DNA of 64,000 nucleotides from Methanoculleus thermophilus. Lineage in GTDB: Archaea > Halobacteriota > Methanomicrobia > Methanomicrobiales > Methanoculleaceae. The notes beneath the pieces were generated by a model. The model was not told the DNA's origin, did not search any database, and was given only the letters and a program-made list of their open reading frames with translations. Positions 1 to 9,452 of this stretch are shown piece after piece; the stretch's first letter is position 1; every line of letters starts with the position of its first letter. The stretch covers positions 46,703-110,702 of the forward strand of contig NZ_BCNX01000010.1 in the NCBI RefSeq assembly GCF_001571405.1. The letters are read 5' to 3'. The translations under genes and the position numbers were made by a program.

Positions 1-71
1 AGACAGAAACGGCGGCACTCCAGGATCTTGAGAGAAATACCGAAGCCGTCCGGAGGCTGATCCGGGGTTGA
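1..71 (+). CDS. 3' end of an unidentified protein (partial)
   Basis: Read from base 3, 22 codons are open and end at the TGA at 69-71. The tail is rich in Leu, Glu and Arg and ends in LIRG, which fits a helical or coiled C-terminus. The gene lies upstream of TFE on the same strand. Too little is visible to name a family, and other frames also stop here, so this is only the most protein-like reading. Confidence 0.3.
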   Translation, partial: TETAALQDLERNTEAVRRLIRG

Positions 72-196
72 GCCCCGGACGCGCCTCCGTCAGCCTCTTC
101 AAACCGGAAAGGAAATTAAATATTGAGAACCCAAGTACGGGGCACCGATGTGGGAGAGATCTATTATACAATATTGCGTATAGGGGAGAATTGAGC

Positions 197-718
197 ATGG
201 TATCCGTCAATGAGCTGTTGAATGATCCAGCAATCCACGCCTACATTCAGCGCATGATCGGGGATGAAGGGGTCGAGCTTCTCAGGCGCTTCCCAGAAGT
301 TGGGGAGCACAGCGACGAGGAACTTGCCGAGAAGACCGGGGTCAACCTCAATACTGTCCGTCACACGCTGTATACTCTGTATGAAAAACGCCTTGCCGAG
401 TATCGGCGGCTGAAGAACACCGAGACCGGTTGGCTTACATATCTCTGGCATCTCCGCATGGATCGCCTCAACGAGGTGATCGAGGAGGAGATCAAGAATG
501 CACTTGAACATCTCGACGCGCGGCTCGCCTACGAAGAGAAGAACGACTTCTATATCTGCAAGGGCTGCGGCGCAATCTACACCTTCGCCGATGCCGCGAA
601 CTGGAACTTCGAGTGCCCGAACTGCGAAGAGATGCTTGAGCACTTCGATAACGAACTCCTCGCCAACGCACTCAGGAGAAGGGTCAACAAGATCAAGGAG
701 AGCCTCGGAAGTGCGTGA
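197..718 (+). CDS. tfe: transcription factor E (TFE alpha)
   Basis: Archaeal homologue of the TFIIE alpha subunit. It stimulates promoter opening by RNA polymerase with TBP and TFB. The 173-residue protein has the family layout: an N-terminal winged helix (about residues 5-90, with the helix around [20 protein letters not shown]), a linker helix, and a C-terminal zinc ribbon with two CxxC pairs (CKGC and CPNC). The start at 197 is chosen because GGGGAG (183-188) precedes it and homology begins at MVSVNELL; an open extension back to 68 has no homology. The next gene starts inside its last codons, so the two are probably translated together. Confidence 0.95.
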   Translation: MVSVNELLNDPAIHAYIQRMIGDEGVELLRRFPEVGEHSDEELAEKTGVNLNTVRHTLYTLYEKRLAEYRRLKNTETGWLTYLWHLRMDRLNEVIEEEIKNALEHLDARLAYEEKNDFYICKGCGAIYTFADAANWNFECPNCEEMLEHFDNELLANALRRRVNKIKESLGSA

Positions 719-1196
719 GCAGGATTGTATCGACCTCCTCAGGCGTGCCGGGTGCTCGGAGGGGGTCATCGCACACTGCCGGGCGGTGCGTGACCTTGCA
801 CTCACGTATGCTACCGATCCCCTCGTCGACCGCGACCTGGTCGAGGCTGGCGCCCTCCTCCACGACATCGGCCGGGGTGTGACGCATGATATTCATCACG
901 CAGAGGTGGGTGCAGAGATGTGTCGGTCGTTCGGGCTCGATGAAGCGATCGTCGCTATCGTCGAGCGGCACATCGGCGCCGGGCTGACGGCCGACGAATG
1001 CTCGCTCCTCAACCTGACCCCACGCGACTGCATGCCCCGGAGACTCGAAGAGAAGATTGTCGCCCACGCAGACAACCTGGTGAAGGGGACCCGTGTCATT
1101 ACCATGGAAGGGCGTATGCTGCATGCAGTCGCTCTTCCGAGAAGACAGAGGAAGCGGATCTGCCGGCTCGGGCAGGAGATGGAACTTTTTAGATAA
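711..1196 (+). CDS. HD-domain protein (TIGR00295-type predicted phosphohydrolase)
   Basis: A 161-residue HD-superfamily protein, the family of metal-dependent phosphohydrolases acting on nucleotides and phosphoesters. The HD motif is seen in [10 protein letters not shown], followed by a His-rich stretch (THDIHHAE), ERHIGAG and a late AHADNLVKG that supplies the last metal-ligand Asp. The GTG start at 711 overlaps the TFE stop (716-718), giving translational coupling with tfe. Its 3' end overlaps the convergent ACT-domain gene by 8 bp. The substrate cannot be read from the sequence. Confidence 0.85.
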   Translation: MREQDCIDLLRRAGCSEGVIAHCRAVRDLALTYATDPLVDRDLVEAGALLHDIGRGVTHDIHHAEVGAEMCRSFGLDEAIVAIVERHIGAGLTADECSLLNLTPRDCMPRRLEEKIVAHADNLVKGTRVITMEGRMLHAVALPRRQRKRICRLGQEMELFR

Positions 1197-1692
1197 CCAG
1201 CCGGTCAACCTGGGGGAGCGCGCGCAGTTCCTCGTAAACCGATGCCGGAACCCGCGCTTCATCCACGATCATCACAAGTTTTGGCTCCTCTGCAAGGTAA
1301 GGATCGGTGACGAATATCTGGCGGATGGAGAGATCGTGATCGACGAGGACTTTGACCGCTGCGCCGACAATCCCCTTCTGTTGCGCATCCTTTGGATAAA
1401 GTGTGATAACCGAGAGGCCGAGGGCCTCCGCGACCCGGGAGAGATCGGGCGCGGCGCGCATCCGAAGAAAGACCTCCCGGAGCTCCGGATTTTCGAGGAT
1501 GCGACGGGCTGTGGCGTCAACGACCCGACGGTCAGTATCGATAGCCCTGCCGATGTGCGTAGCGGGGATCTCGATGCCGTTGCAGGCAATCCGTCCTTCC
1601 TCGTTGATGCCGAATCCGTTCTCAAGCAGGAACCGGACGACGCGGCTCTGGGAGGGTGAGTCGGCAAACTCCCGTGAGATGTCAGCCCACAT
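1189..1692 (-). CDS. ACT-domain predicted regulator of amino acid metabolism (COG2150-type)
   Basis: A 167-residue archaeal protein with a C-terminal ACT domain (about residues 95-167, around IVGAAVKVLVDHDLSIRQIF). The N-terminal half looks like a winged-helix region (SQSRVVRFLLENGFGI). ACT domains bind amino acids, so the family is thought to be a ligand-sensing regulator. A TATA-like stretch read on the minus strand at about 1710-1725 lies some 27 bases upstream of the ATG at 1692, so the mRNA may be leaderless. The assignment rests on overall resemblance to the archaeal family; the ligand is unknown. Confidence 0.75.
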   Translation of the reverse strand: MWADISREFADSPSQSRVVRFLLENGFGINEEGRIACNGIEIPATHIGRAIDTDRRVVDATARRILENPELREVFLRMRAAPDLSRVAEALGLSVITLYPKDAQQKGIVGAAVKVLVDHDLSIRQIFVTDPYLAEEPKLVMIVDEARVPASVYEELRALPQVDRLVI

Positions 1693-1854
1693 AAGGGAAT
1701 ATTCGCGTGAGGCGCATAAATATACACCGAAGTAGGTCGCAGGAGACCGGCATGTGGCTGTAAAGCATGGCAGATGCCACCAAGGTAGACCTCAAGCCCG
1801 GGACCAGAGAGAACTCCCCCTCCCGGGAGAGCAAGGTATTTCTTGTTGCAGTGC

Positions 1855-1863
1855 GTTGTATAT
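1855..1863 (+). promoter_or_regulatory. TATA box of tRNA-Leu
   Basis: TGTATATAG lies so that its centre is 15-20 bp before the mature tRNA 5' end. That leaves room for a short 5' leader removed by RNase P. Confidence 0.5.
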
Positions 1864-1873
1864 AGGGAACAGA

Positions 1874-1958
1874 GCGAGGGTTGCCGAGACAGGTCAAAGG
1901 CGCAAGGTTGAGGGCCTTGTCACGTAGGTGTTCGGGCGTTCAAATCGCCTCCCTCGCA
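1874..1958 (+). tRNA. tRNA-Leu (anticodon GAG)
   Basis: An 85-nt class II tRNA. The acceptor stem GCGAGGG (1874-1880) pairs exactly with CCCTCGC (1951-1957) and the discriminator base is A. The anticodon arm is CAAGG-TTGAGGG-CCTTG, giving anticodon GAG, which reads CUC and CUU leucine codons. A long variable arm precedes a T-arm with GTTCAAATC. CCA is not encoded. Confidence 0.95.
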
Positions 1959-2119
1959 CTCAATCTATCCTGAGATTCTAATCAGATGAGCGGACGCTCT
2001 CTATTATCCCATAATTCTCGACTTGATGGCGGATTTGCCGCATAAGTTATCCACAGGAACCAAAATTCAATTTGAGAAGAGTTAACCGCCGAAAGCTCAA
2101 TATCAATACCTGGATACAC

Positions 2120-3403
2120 ATGGAACTGCAGACCGAGAGAAAAGATGGCATTTTAACATTTTGTCTGCGCGGAAGGCTTGATGGTTACGGCGCGGGACAA
2201 CTCGCCGATGCCATTTCGGCATCGCTGCAGGACGATGACCGGTCGGTCGTCTTTGACCTTGCCGAACTGAGTTACCTGAGCAGTGCGGGCATCCGGGTCC
2301 TCGTCGCCACGAAGAAGCAGTTGAAGGAACGCGGCGGCATCCTGGCCCTCGCTGGAATTCAGGATTACCCAAAGAGCGTTCTCGATATGGCCGGAGTAAC
2401 ACCGATATTCTCCATCTATGCAGGGGTCGAGGAGGCCATCGCCGCCTGCAAGAGACCGCTCGACAGTCTCTCGGTCATCAACGAGATCACACGGGCTCCG
2501 GTCGTCAGAAACGGCGTTACGTATACCATAGAGCGGGCCTCTACGCAGAGCTCGTCGCTCCGGGTCGTCGGCAGACTGGATAAGATGCTGCGCGCCCGCC
2601 TGACGGAGGAAGATATCCGTGCAATACCATTCTCAGCCCTCCAGTACTCGCTCGGCATCGGCGCGCTCGGCAAGGGTGTGACAGATGCGCTCCCGCTCCT
2701 AGGAGAGATGATCACGCTGCACGGCTCGGTGGTATGGCTCCCGACCGATGGAAACGCCACACCGGACTTCTTCACGCCGGTGAAGGATACCGGGGAACTC
2801 TACATCTATACCGGATATAACGTAGCGCTCAACGGGCCGTTTCACGAGATCGTCACCATCGATGCGGGAGATGGGGGGAGCATCGCGCTCTCCGACGTAT
2901 ACCGCACACTCTTTGAGCTTGCCAGGGAGCAGAAGCGCGACTTTGCCGGCATCATCGCACTTGCCATGTGGGCCGTCGTCGATGGGGTCCGGAGCCTCGG
3001 AGTGAAGAAGTCGCCCATTGCCGCATTTGCCCCGGAAAACGGTCTTCCCATCAATTCTGAAGCGAATGTAAAAGAATGGCTCGATGATGACGATGAGCCA
3101 AAGTACCACGGCGACACGATGGTCAGCTTCGGGTTCGGAGTAGACTACTCGGCCTGCAACGACGAATGCCTTTCAGCCCTCACCGATCTGAATCGGCCAA
3201 GGACACAGCAACTGCAGCTCCACAATCACGGGGTCATCTTCCGGGGGGTGCCATGGGATGCAGGGCTCGATCTCACGAGACAGATCGAAAAGATCTTGAG
3301 CGAGGCTCCGTTCATCGATATGCGGCATCTCAAAGACAGCACCCGGATCCGGCGGGCGAAGGTGGGCGTGGCTTATATCTCAAGGATCGACGTGGATGCC
3401 TAA
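2120..3403 (+). CDS. STAS-domain protein with large uncharacterised C-terminal region
   Basis: Residues 1-105 form a STAS domain like those of anti-sigma-factor antagonists. The phosphorylatable-loop region is visible (LAELSYLSSAGIRVLV), with Ser residues at the position used in SpoIIAA-like switches. The remaining ~320 residues look globular and soluble, and I do not recognise a family in them. The start at 2120 (MELQTERKDG) is chosen because STAS homology starts there. No kinase or phosphatase partner gene is adjacent. The role is probably a partner-switching or scaffold function, by inference only. Confidence 0.75.
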   Translation: MELQTERKDGILTFCLRGRLDGYGAGQLADAISASLQDDDRSVVFDLAELSYLSSAGIRVLVATKKQLKERGGILALAGIQDYPKSVLDMAGVTPIFSIYAGVEEAIAACKRPLDSLSVINEITRAPVVRNGVTYTIERASTQSSSLRVVGRLDKMLRARLTEEDIRAIPFSALQYSLGIGALGKGVTDALPLLGEMITLHGSVVWLPTDGNATPDFFTPVKDTGELYIYTGYNVALNGPFHEIVTIDAGDGGSIALSDVYRTLFELAREQKRDFAGIIALAMWAVVDGVRSLGVKKSPIAAFAPENGLPINSEANVKEWLDDDDEPKYHGDTMVSFGFGVDYSACNDECLSALTDLNRPRTQQLQLHNHGVIFRGVPWDAGLDLTRQIEKILSEAPFIDMRHLKDSTRIRRAKVGVAYISRIDVDA

Positions 3404-3600
3404 GGCCGGAATTGCAGTCGGCCAACTTTCATCATTTTTAAAAATCCTAGATGCGCTCAATATTGGGTCTGATATAGATCCCGGTTCTATTCTAGAGGTT
3501 ATCTCAAATGCCCCTGCCAGGGGTGATCCGGGGTGCTCTGCTTCACCCGCAGGCACCCCAATGCAGTCTCGACTCCCGACAACAAAAGACCAGTCGGGGC

Positions 3601-6600
3601 TTATCCTTCGTCCGCCCGATGCGTGATCTGCTCAATCGCATCCTCTGCAGCCCTCTGGACGTACCAATCCGGGTCATTGAGGAGACTTCGGAGAGGATCG
3701 ACCGCCCGTGCATCCCCGATCTCCGCCAGGACGTCCGCCGCGCGTTTCCGAACATCGTCGTCCGGATCAACGAGCGCGGATACGACCGCATCCATAGCCG
3801 GGGCCCCGATACTGACGAGTGCCGCCGCTGCCTCCCGCCGGACGCTGTAGTACTCGTCGTGAAGAAGAGATATGAGCGCCGGGACCGCAGACGGATCACG
3901 GATCTCGCCGAGGACCTTGGCCGCCCGCCGCCGGATGCTGTCATCGCAGTCCAGGAGCACCGCGACCAGCGGCCCGACCGCGACCGTGCCAAGCGGGATC
4001 AGATCGCTCCATCGTTCCTTTGCGATGAGATAGACCGCCGTCTCTTCTCCCGGGGCCGGCACCCAGCCCAGGCGGTCGAGAGCGTCCGCAGCCCCGGCGC
4101 GAACGCGGAAATGCCCGTCCTTGAGTGCGGCAGGCAGCAGCCGACGCGCCGGATCGCCGATGAGCACCAGGGCCATCACCGCACCCATTCTGGCGGTATC
4201 ATTCCCTTCCCGGAGGACGCGGAGGAGCGGTTCGACCGCCTCCTCGCCCATCATGCCTAGAGCCCGGACAACAACGCGACCCACGTGCCAGTCCTCATGC
4301 AGGAGCGTATCTATAAGAGAATCGATTGCACCCGGGTTCCCGATCTTGCCGAGCGTTGCAGCTGCCCCCATCTGGACAACCGGAGAGCCGTTGCGGAGAG
4401 CCTGAACCAGCGGCTCGACAGCCGGGTCTCCTATGGTGACAAGCGCCCGCGCTGCCCCAAGGCGGATATGCCAGTCGCGGTCACAGAGAGCATCGATGAG
4501 CGGGACGACCGCAGGCTCTCCGATCGTCTTGAGCGCCTCGATTGCTCTTCTCTGTCCGCCCTCCTGCTCGGTGCGAAGTTCATCTATCAGTCTCCTGACC
4601 GCGGGTGTTCCAATCATGCCAAGAGCCCGCGCCGCGCCCATCTGGACCGCACTGTCAGGGTCATCAAGCGCCTTCACGAGCGGCTCAACTGCTATGGGGC
4701 CAAGCTCTGCAACGGATGCCCACTGCTCCTTCGCGATCAGGTAGTGGACGGTCTCGCTCTCGGTCTCCGGCACCCAGCCAATCCGCCCGAGGACCTCCGC
4801 CGCTCCCAGACGCACAGCGTAATGCACGTCTAGAAGGGCCGTCGTAAGATCGTCGATGGCTGGTTTCCCGATCCGGGTGAGGGTATTGGCCGCCTCCAGC
4901 CGGAGAGTGTCGTTCGAGTGCCCCAACGCCTCAATGAGCGAGCCAACGGCCATATCCCCAAAGCTGACAAGGATATCCCCAGATCTCTGCCGGGTCAGGG
5001 GGTCAGCGCTCCCGAGCGCAAGAACCAGCGCATTGACGGACGCAGCACCGATTGTCGTCAGGATATCCGCCGCAATCGGCCCGATATTCGGGTGCCCGAG
5101 AACGGAGGCGAGGGGACCGGCAGCAGGAGCCCCGATCCTGACCAGGACACCGACAGCCATCTGACGGAGTTCATCCTCACTTAAGACCCCGATAAGCGGC
5201 TCGACGGCCGCCTCCCCGATCCGCACCAGCGTATCGGCTGCGGGGTCCAGGCGAGCCTCATCGCCGAGCAGGCGAATCAGGTGAGGGATTGCAGGGGTCC
5301 CAATCCTGGCAAGCGACTTGATCGCACCGGCCTTGACACCCGTATCCGGGTCGGCAAGCCGCACCAAAAGGGGTTCGACAGCCGGGGCCCCAAGGCTCAC
5401 GACATCCTGCCACTGCTGCAGAGCGATGAGATACACAGCCTGTTCATCCACACCTCCTGGTCTCCAGCCCAACCGGTTTAAGACCGTAGCCGCGCCCAGG
5501 CGAGTCATGGCGTTCTCATCGGTGAGCAGATCGGTAAGCGGCTCCACCGCAGCCTCACCAATACCGGTGAGCGCAGTCACCGCACCATCGTGCCCGTCGC
5601 CAGCCTCTCCTAGAAGAGGTATGAGGGGTGTTACAGCAGGGGCACCGATGTTGATCAGAGCGTCAACGGCCCTCCGGTGGAGGCGATCACCGCCGTCCCT
5701 GAGCAGTTCAACGATGGCCGGAGCGGCCTCGGGTGCTCTGAGCTTGCCGAGGATCTCGACGGCATTCTCCCGGACGGCATCAGATCCTCCGTCAAGCAGC
5801 GCAAGGACCGGAGTTACAGCAGGTTGACCGATAGCGACGAGGGCGTCTGCCGCGGCCGGGGCAACAACGTCATCTCTGAGAGCATTGACAAGCGGTTCTA
5901 CCGCCTCAGGAAGGCCAATCTCCCCGAGCGTTACCGCAGCCTCACAGCGAACGCGATCGTCGCTGCCGTTGAGCGTTCGGATAAGGGGCTCAACAGCCGG
6001 CGCACCCATCAGGGCAAGCTCCATCCACTCTTCCCGGGCAATCAGATACCATGCTCGTTCGGTACTGTCCCAGGGTTCCCAGCCCATCCTCTCCAGAATG
6101 GCAGCAGCATGGCGACGTGACCGGTCGGAGGTCAGCGCCTGAATCAGGGGCGGGACCGCAGCCTCCCCAAGAGCATAGAGGACTTCGCAGAGTGCCTCGA
6201 TGACATCAGAATCCGCATCGTCCAGAGCGCGGACACACGCTTCAGCTGACGGCTCCCCAACCTTGATCAGGGCTGCGGCCGCCATTTCCCGGATGTCGGG
6301 ATCGGAAAGCAATCGGATGAGCGGGTTGACCGCAGGGAGGCCAATCTCCCCAAGCGCCATCACCACAAGCGATCGGAGTTCCTGATCCGCATCGCGCAAC
6401 AGTTCGATCAGGGGGCCAACTGAGGCCTCTCCAATCTCACCAAGAGTCCTGGCCGCATGCCACCACCTCTCCCTATCCGGAGACCGGAGGATGCTGATAA
6501 GAGGTTCTATAGCGGCCTCACCGTAATCCGCCACATCAGGCCATGCCTCGCTGGCGATGAGGTGCCGGATCGTCCCGATCTCATCAGGCGGTCTCCAGTC

Positions 6601-7935
6601 GAGTTCCCGCAGGATCTCTGCAGCAGATCTCCGGATCTCCCCATCAGGTGCACCTAGGGCCTCAACGAGGGAGGGCACCGCAACTTCTCCAATCTCACGG
6701 AGCGCATAGTGGGCGCCGAACTGCACTTCGTCGTCACCGGAGCCGAGCGCGGCAATGAGCGAGGGCACAGCGGGCTTGCCGATACGCACGAGAGTTGCAG
6801 CTGCCCTGGTCTGCGTCGCAGTCTCACCGAGGGCGGCGATCAGCGCCGGGATTGCATCTTCACCAATCAAAGCGAGCGTTTCGGCGACGCACCACCGTCT
6901 CTCCTCATCCACAAGAGCGAGGGCCCGGACAAGGTGAGCCACGGCATCGGCTCCCAGCTTCACGAGGGTCTCTTGAGCCCGTTCACGAAGCATGGCGTCA
7001 TCGCTACCGAGATCACCGATGAGCGACTCTATCGAACGGCCTTCATCAAGAAGGGGGGTAGTAACTGCCTCTTGTTCGCCAGAGCCTGGAGCATCGTCAG
7101 GCAGATCAGGAATATCTTCTGATATTTCGAGCCAATCCTCAGAGAGATCAGGCAGAACATCCTCAGACAGACGGGCTTTGCGTTCAGCAAGATCCGGGAC
7201 TGATTCGTCATTCCGATCATTGAGTCCCGGTGTTATCGCGAGATCTTTATCACCGCGGGACCCAAATTGCGGGATGCTCAGGCCGACTGCGGGAAGCTCC
7301 TGAGGCTCGTCTGGCTTACCGGGCACGTCATCAGCCGGATTGCACCCGGATGGGAAGTTAAGAGATCTTCCTGCCTTGCCCTGTCCGTCGGGGGGGTGCG
7401 TGGCACCTCTCCCCTCCCCGTAAACAAGATCGTCATACTGCCGAAGGGCGTCGGGGATCAGGTCAAGTTTCTCAAAGACCTTCGTATCACCGTCAAGCCA
7501 GGCATGTCCCCCTGAAGATACCTTTTCTGGCGTATCTACCTGAGATACTTCAGGATTCAACTGTGAGGCATCCTCCTTACCAGGGGCATGTTCACTTTTG
7601 TTCCCTTCAGCCCACTTCTTCGTCCAATAGGCAAGAAAAGAAGTCCCATTCGGCCCAAACAGCCCGGGAAGGCAGACAAGAGGACATGTGGTCTCAAGCG
7701 TTGAGAACGCCGGAATACCCGACACTCCTCCATCAGACAGCAGGAGGAAAAGGCATGTGGTTCCAAAGATCGCACATGCCGATGTATACGGCGTCCCAAA
7801 AAACACACGTTTGCCAGCCAACCAGGACACATACCCACCCGCACGATCTAACTGTTCTGTCGCCGAATCGTAGATCTTAACGCGGATATCGGCGAAAGCA
7901 CCGCTCAGAATTTCTCGTGGGGTCTTAGTGCACAT
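3601..7935 (-). CDS. giant HEAT-repeat (PBS-lyase-type) protein with N-terminal membrane segment
   Basis: About 1,444 residues from the ATG at 7935; an in-frame ATG at 7989 would give 1,462, and neither start has a clear Shine-Dalgarno site. The N-terminus has hydrophobic stretches (for example ACAIFGTTCLFLLLS) that may anchor it in the membrane, then an acidic, Pro-rich linker to about residue 300. The rest is roughly 36 HEAT repeats of about 31 residues with recurring units such as AVEPLI and AALGEIG. Five copies of an extra module (GWxP....E....LIA...W) interrupt the solenoid. HEAT solenoids of this type bind proteins; the partner is unknown. Confidence 0.85.
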   Translation of the reverse strand: MCTKTPREILSGAFADIRVKIYDSATEQLDRAGGYVSWLAGKRVFFGTPYTSACAIFGTTCLFLLLSDGGVSGIPAFSTLETTCPLVCLPGLFGPNGTSFLAYWTKKWAEGNKSEHAPGKEDASQLNPEVSQVDTPEKVSSGGHAWLDGDTKVFEKLDLIPDALRQYDDLVYGEGRGATHPPDGQGKAGRSLNFPSGCNPADDVPGKPDEPQELPAVGLSIPQFGSRGDKDLAITPGLNDRNDESVPDLAERKARLSEDVLPDLSEDWLEISEDIPDLPDDAPGSGEQEAVTTPLLDEGRSIESLIGDLGSDDAMLRERAQETLVKLGADAVAHLVRALALVDEERRWCVAETLALIGEDAIPALIAALGETATQTRAAATLVRIGKPAVPSLIAALGSGDDEVQFGAHYALREIGEVAVPSLVEALGAPDGEIRRSAAEILRELDWRPPDEIGTIRHLIASEAWPDVADYGEAAIEPLISILRSPDRERWWHAARTLGEIGEASVGPLIELLRDADQELRSLVVMALGEIGLPAVNPLIRLLSDPDIREMAAAALIKVGEPSAEACVRALDDADSDVIEALCEVLYALGEAAVPPLIQALTSDRSRRHAAAILERMGWEPWDSTERAWYLIAREEWMELALMGAPAVEPLIRTLNGSDDRVRCEAAVTLGEIGLPEAVEPLVNALRDDVVAPAAADALVAIGQPAVTPVLALLDGGSDAVRENAVEILGKLRAPEAAPAIVELLRDGGDRLHRRAVDALINIGAPAVTPLIPLLGEAGDGHDGAVTALTGIGEAAVEPLTDLLTDENAMTRLGAATVLNRLGWRPGGVDEQAVYLIALQQWQDVVSLGAPAVEPLLVRLADPDTGVKAGAIKSLARIGTPAIPHLIRLLGDEARLDPAADTLVRIGEAAVEPLIGVLSEDELRQMAVGVLVRIGAPAAGPLASVLGHPNIGPIAADILTTIGAASVNALVLALGSADPLTRQRSGDILVSFGDMAVGSLIEALGHSNDTLRLEAANTLTRIGKPAIDDLTTALLDVHYAVRLGAAEVLGRIGWVPETESETVHYLIAKEQWASVAELGPIAVEPLVKALDDPDSAVQMGAARALGMIGTPAVRRLIDELRTEQEGGQRRAIEALKTIGEPAVVPLIDALCDRDWHIRLGAARALVTIGDPAVEPLVQALRNGSPVVQMGAAATLGKIGNPGAIDSLIDTLLHEDWHVGRVVVRALGMMGEEAVEPLLRVLREGNDTARMGAVMALVLIGDPARRLLPAALKDGHFRVRAGAADALDRLGWVPAPGEETAVYLIAKERWSDLIPLGTVAVGPLVAVLLDCDDSIRRRAAKVLGEIRDPSAVPALISLLHDEYYSVRREAAAALVSIGAPAMDAVVSALVDPDDDVRKRAADVLAEIGDARAVDPLRSLLNDPDWYVQRAAEDAIEQITHRADEG

Positions 7936-8056
7936 TATGAGAAGTATACGCCCAAAAATTAAAAATGTTTGTTTTCCATGCCCAATCAATATAGAATGTT
8001 TTAATTATAACCTATTTCAGGAAATTTTTTCTCCCGTACTCCCTGATTGCTGTGAA

Positions 8057-8749
8057 TCACCCGGTGCCAAGATAGCGTTTATACCAGACAAACCAGGGTG
8101 TGTCAAGGAGCCCAATGAGACCCTTGCTGACGACCTGCCCAATGATCAGGGGGAGGAGCGGGATGCCGGCAGTGAAGAAAGCAATGCTCACGAAGATGAT
8201 ACTGTCGAGGGTCAGGTCGGCGACATCGGAGAAAGCGCTCCTTAGAACGATCCGATCAGGGTATGCACGTTTCAGCCGGTCGAAAACATATGAATCGAGA
8301 GTCTGACTGACCAGAAACGCAACCCAGGACGCGAGGATGATCCACAACCCTTGCGTGAAGATGCTCTGCCATGCCTCCTCGAACTGGAAGGCCGGAGCCG
8401 GAGAAAGGGAGTTTGTCATGACTATGAGGATGACAAGGAGGATCTGCGAGAGCAGTGCGATGAGGATGGCGACCTGAGTCATCGATCTCCCGTAGACCTC
8501 GTTGATCATGTCGATCGCCTGTGCTATAAACGGATAAATGAAGACAGAAGCAGGCGCAACCAGCGTGACGATGCCGAGATCGAACTCGATGATTCGGGCT
8601 GCAATGATCTGCGAGGCGCCGAGATAAATGATATACAGGCCGGTCAGGGTGGCAAACCCATACCCTGGGAACCGCCTGACGACGACGGCTGCCGCATACG
8701 TCGCAATAGTGAGGCTGATCGCCCAGTATATCCAGACAAGCGGTATCAG
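8057..8749 (-). CDS. VUT/YhhQ-family queuosine (archaeosine) precursor transporter
   Basis: A polytopic membrane protein of about 230 residues matching the COG1738 family, which imports 7-deazaguanine precursors such as preQ0 and preQ1. Visible family features are QIIAARIIEFDLG, FIYPFIAQAIDMINEVYG and LDTPWFVWY. The first ATG in frame (8509) falls in the middle of the family domain. The frame is open upstream to a TGA at 8792-8794 but contains no ATG, GTG or TTG. AGGAGGAGG (8767-8759) lies 9 nt before a CTG at 8749, so a CTG start is the best reading. It probably feeds the TgtA/ArcS archaeosine pathway encoded at 29-32 kb. Confidence 0.85.
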   Translation of the reverse strand: MIPLVWIYWAISLTIATYAAAVVVRRFPGYGFATLTGLYIIYLGASQIIAARIIEFDLGIVTLVAPASVFIYPFIAQAIDMINEVYGRSMTQVAILIALLSQILLVILIVMTNSLSPAPAFQFEEAWQSIFTQGLWIILASWVAFLVSQTLDSYVFDRLKRAYPDRIVLRSAFSDVADLTLDSIIFVSIAFFTAGIPLLPLIIGQVVSKGLIGLLDTPWFVWYKRYLGTG

Positions 8750-8843
8750 CGTGGAATCCCTCCTCCTGAAAGGTAGAGAAGGTATTCCCGTTCACTGTAT
8801 TAACACCCGCCTGTTCGGCCTGCAACCATCACAAAACAGCCGG

Positions 8844-9452
8844 TTAGAAACCTTCGTTCATAATCCGCTCGAGTTCAGAACGCCTGATCCGCCAGGATCC
8901 TCCACACTTGACGGCCGGGATCCGCTCTTCCCGAATGAACTCCCGGATTCGGCCGGGGGTGAAGTTCAGGGTTGAGGCGACGTCATCAACGGTGAGCATC
9001 CGATCACTGTAGGCATGGTGGCGACAGCCGCCTCCAATCGTCTCCCAGTTCTCGTCCGGCAGCATGATGGTGATGACCGGCTCGCCGTCGTCTCCCGGGG
9101 AGACAGTGGCCTTGAACGTGAGGGTGGGAACGAGACCATTCAGGTAGATGCTCGCCTGAAACTCGAACTCCTCCTCGGTCGTCGTACTGGCTTTATCCCT
9201 GAACGCATGTAGGATGTCCCACAAATTCTCCGTAACAGTCTCCTGCGGGATGTTTGGGAATGGCACCATAATCTCTGCAGCCCGCGCCGAGACTGCAAGG
9301 GGATACATGATGCCTATATCTCTTCCCATTCGGGTGATCTCAATGAGATCACCGTCATCGATAGCATCCTGGCGGCCCTTCCTCTGCTGGTCGGGGTCCG
9401 CCAATCCCCAGATTTCAGCAGGTGCCCTCAATTGAGTTTTTCTCTTCTTCAT
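8844..9452 (-). CDS. DUF6573-like protein with C-terminal excisionase-type HTH
   Basis: A 202-residue protein. The N-terminal part (DAIDDGDLIEITRMGRDIG, then YPLAVSARAAE) resembles DUF6573 domains. The last ~50 residues form a MerR/excisionase-type winged helix (LTVDDVASTLNFTPGRIREF, then VKCGGSWRIRRSELERI), a DNA-binding fold. The start at 9452 is chosen for the GGAGAG site about 8 nt upstream; an in-frame ATG at 9512 lacks one. It is transcribed divergently from the CARF-like/PIN genes and could regulate them, but that is inference. The domain name for the N-terminus is from memory and not certain. Confidence 0.65.
   Translation of the reverse strand: MKKRKTQLRAPAEIWGLADPDQQRKGRQDAIDDGDLIEITRMGRDIGIMYPLAVSARAAEIMVPFPNIPQETVTENLWDILHAFRDKASTTTEEEFEFQASIYLNGLVPTLTFKATVSPGDDGEPVITIMLPDENWETIGGGCRHHAYSDRMLTVDDVASTLNFTPGRIREFIREERIPAVKCGGSWRIRRSELERIMNEGF

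Noticed and set aside
1740..1855. Hairpins upstream of tRNA-Leu as a small RNA
   Set aside because: GGCAT/ATGCC and CCCGGGA/TCCCGGG stems exist, but no C/D or H/ACA boxes or other family signature are visible.
3396..3626. 76-codon frame after the STAS gene
   Set aside because: It overlaps both flanking genes, has no good ribosome site, and shows no recognisable pattern.
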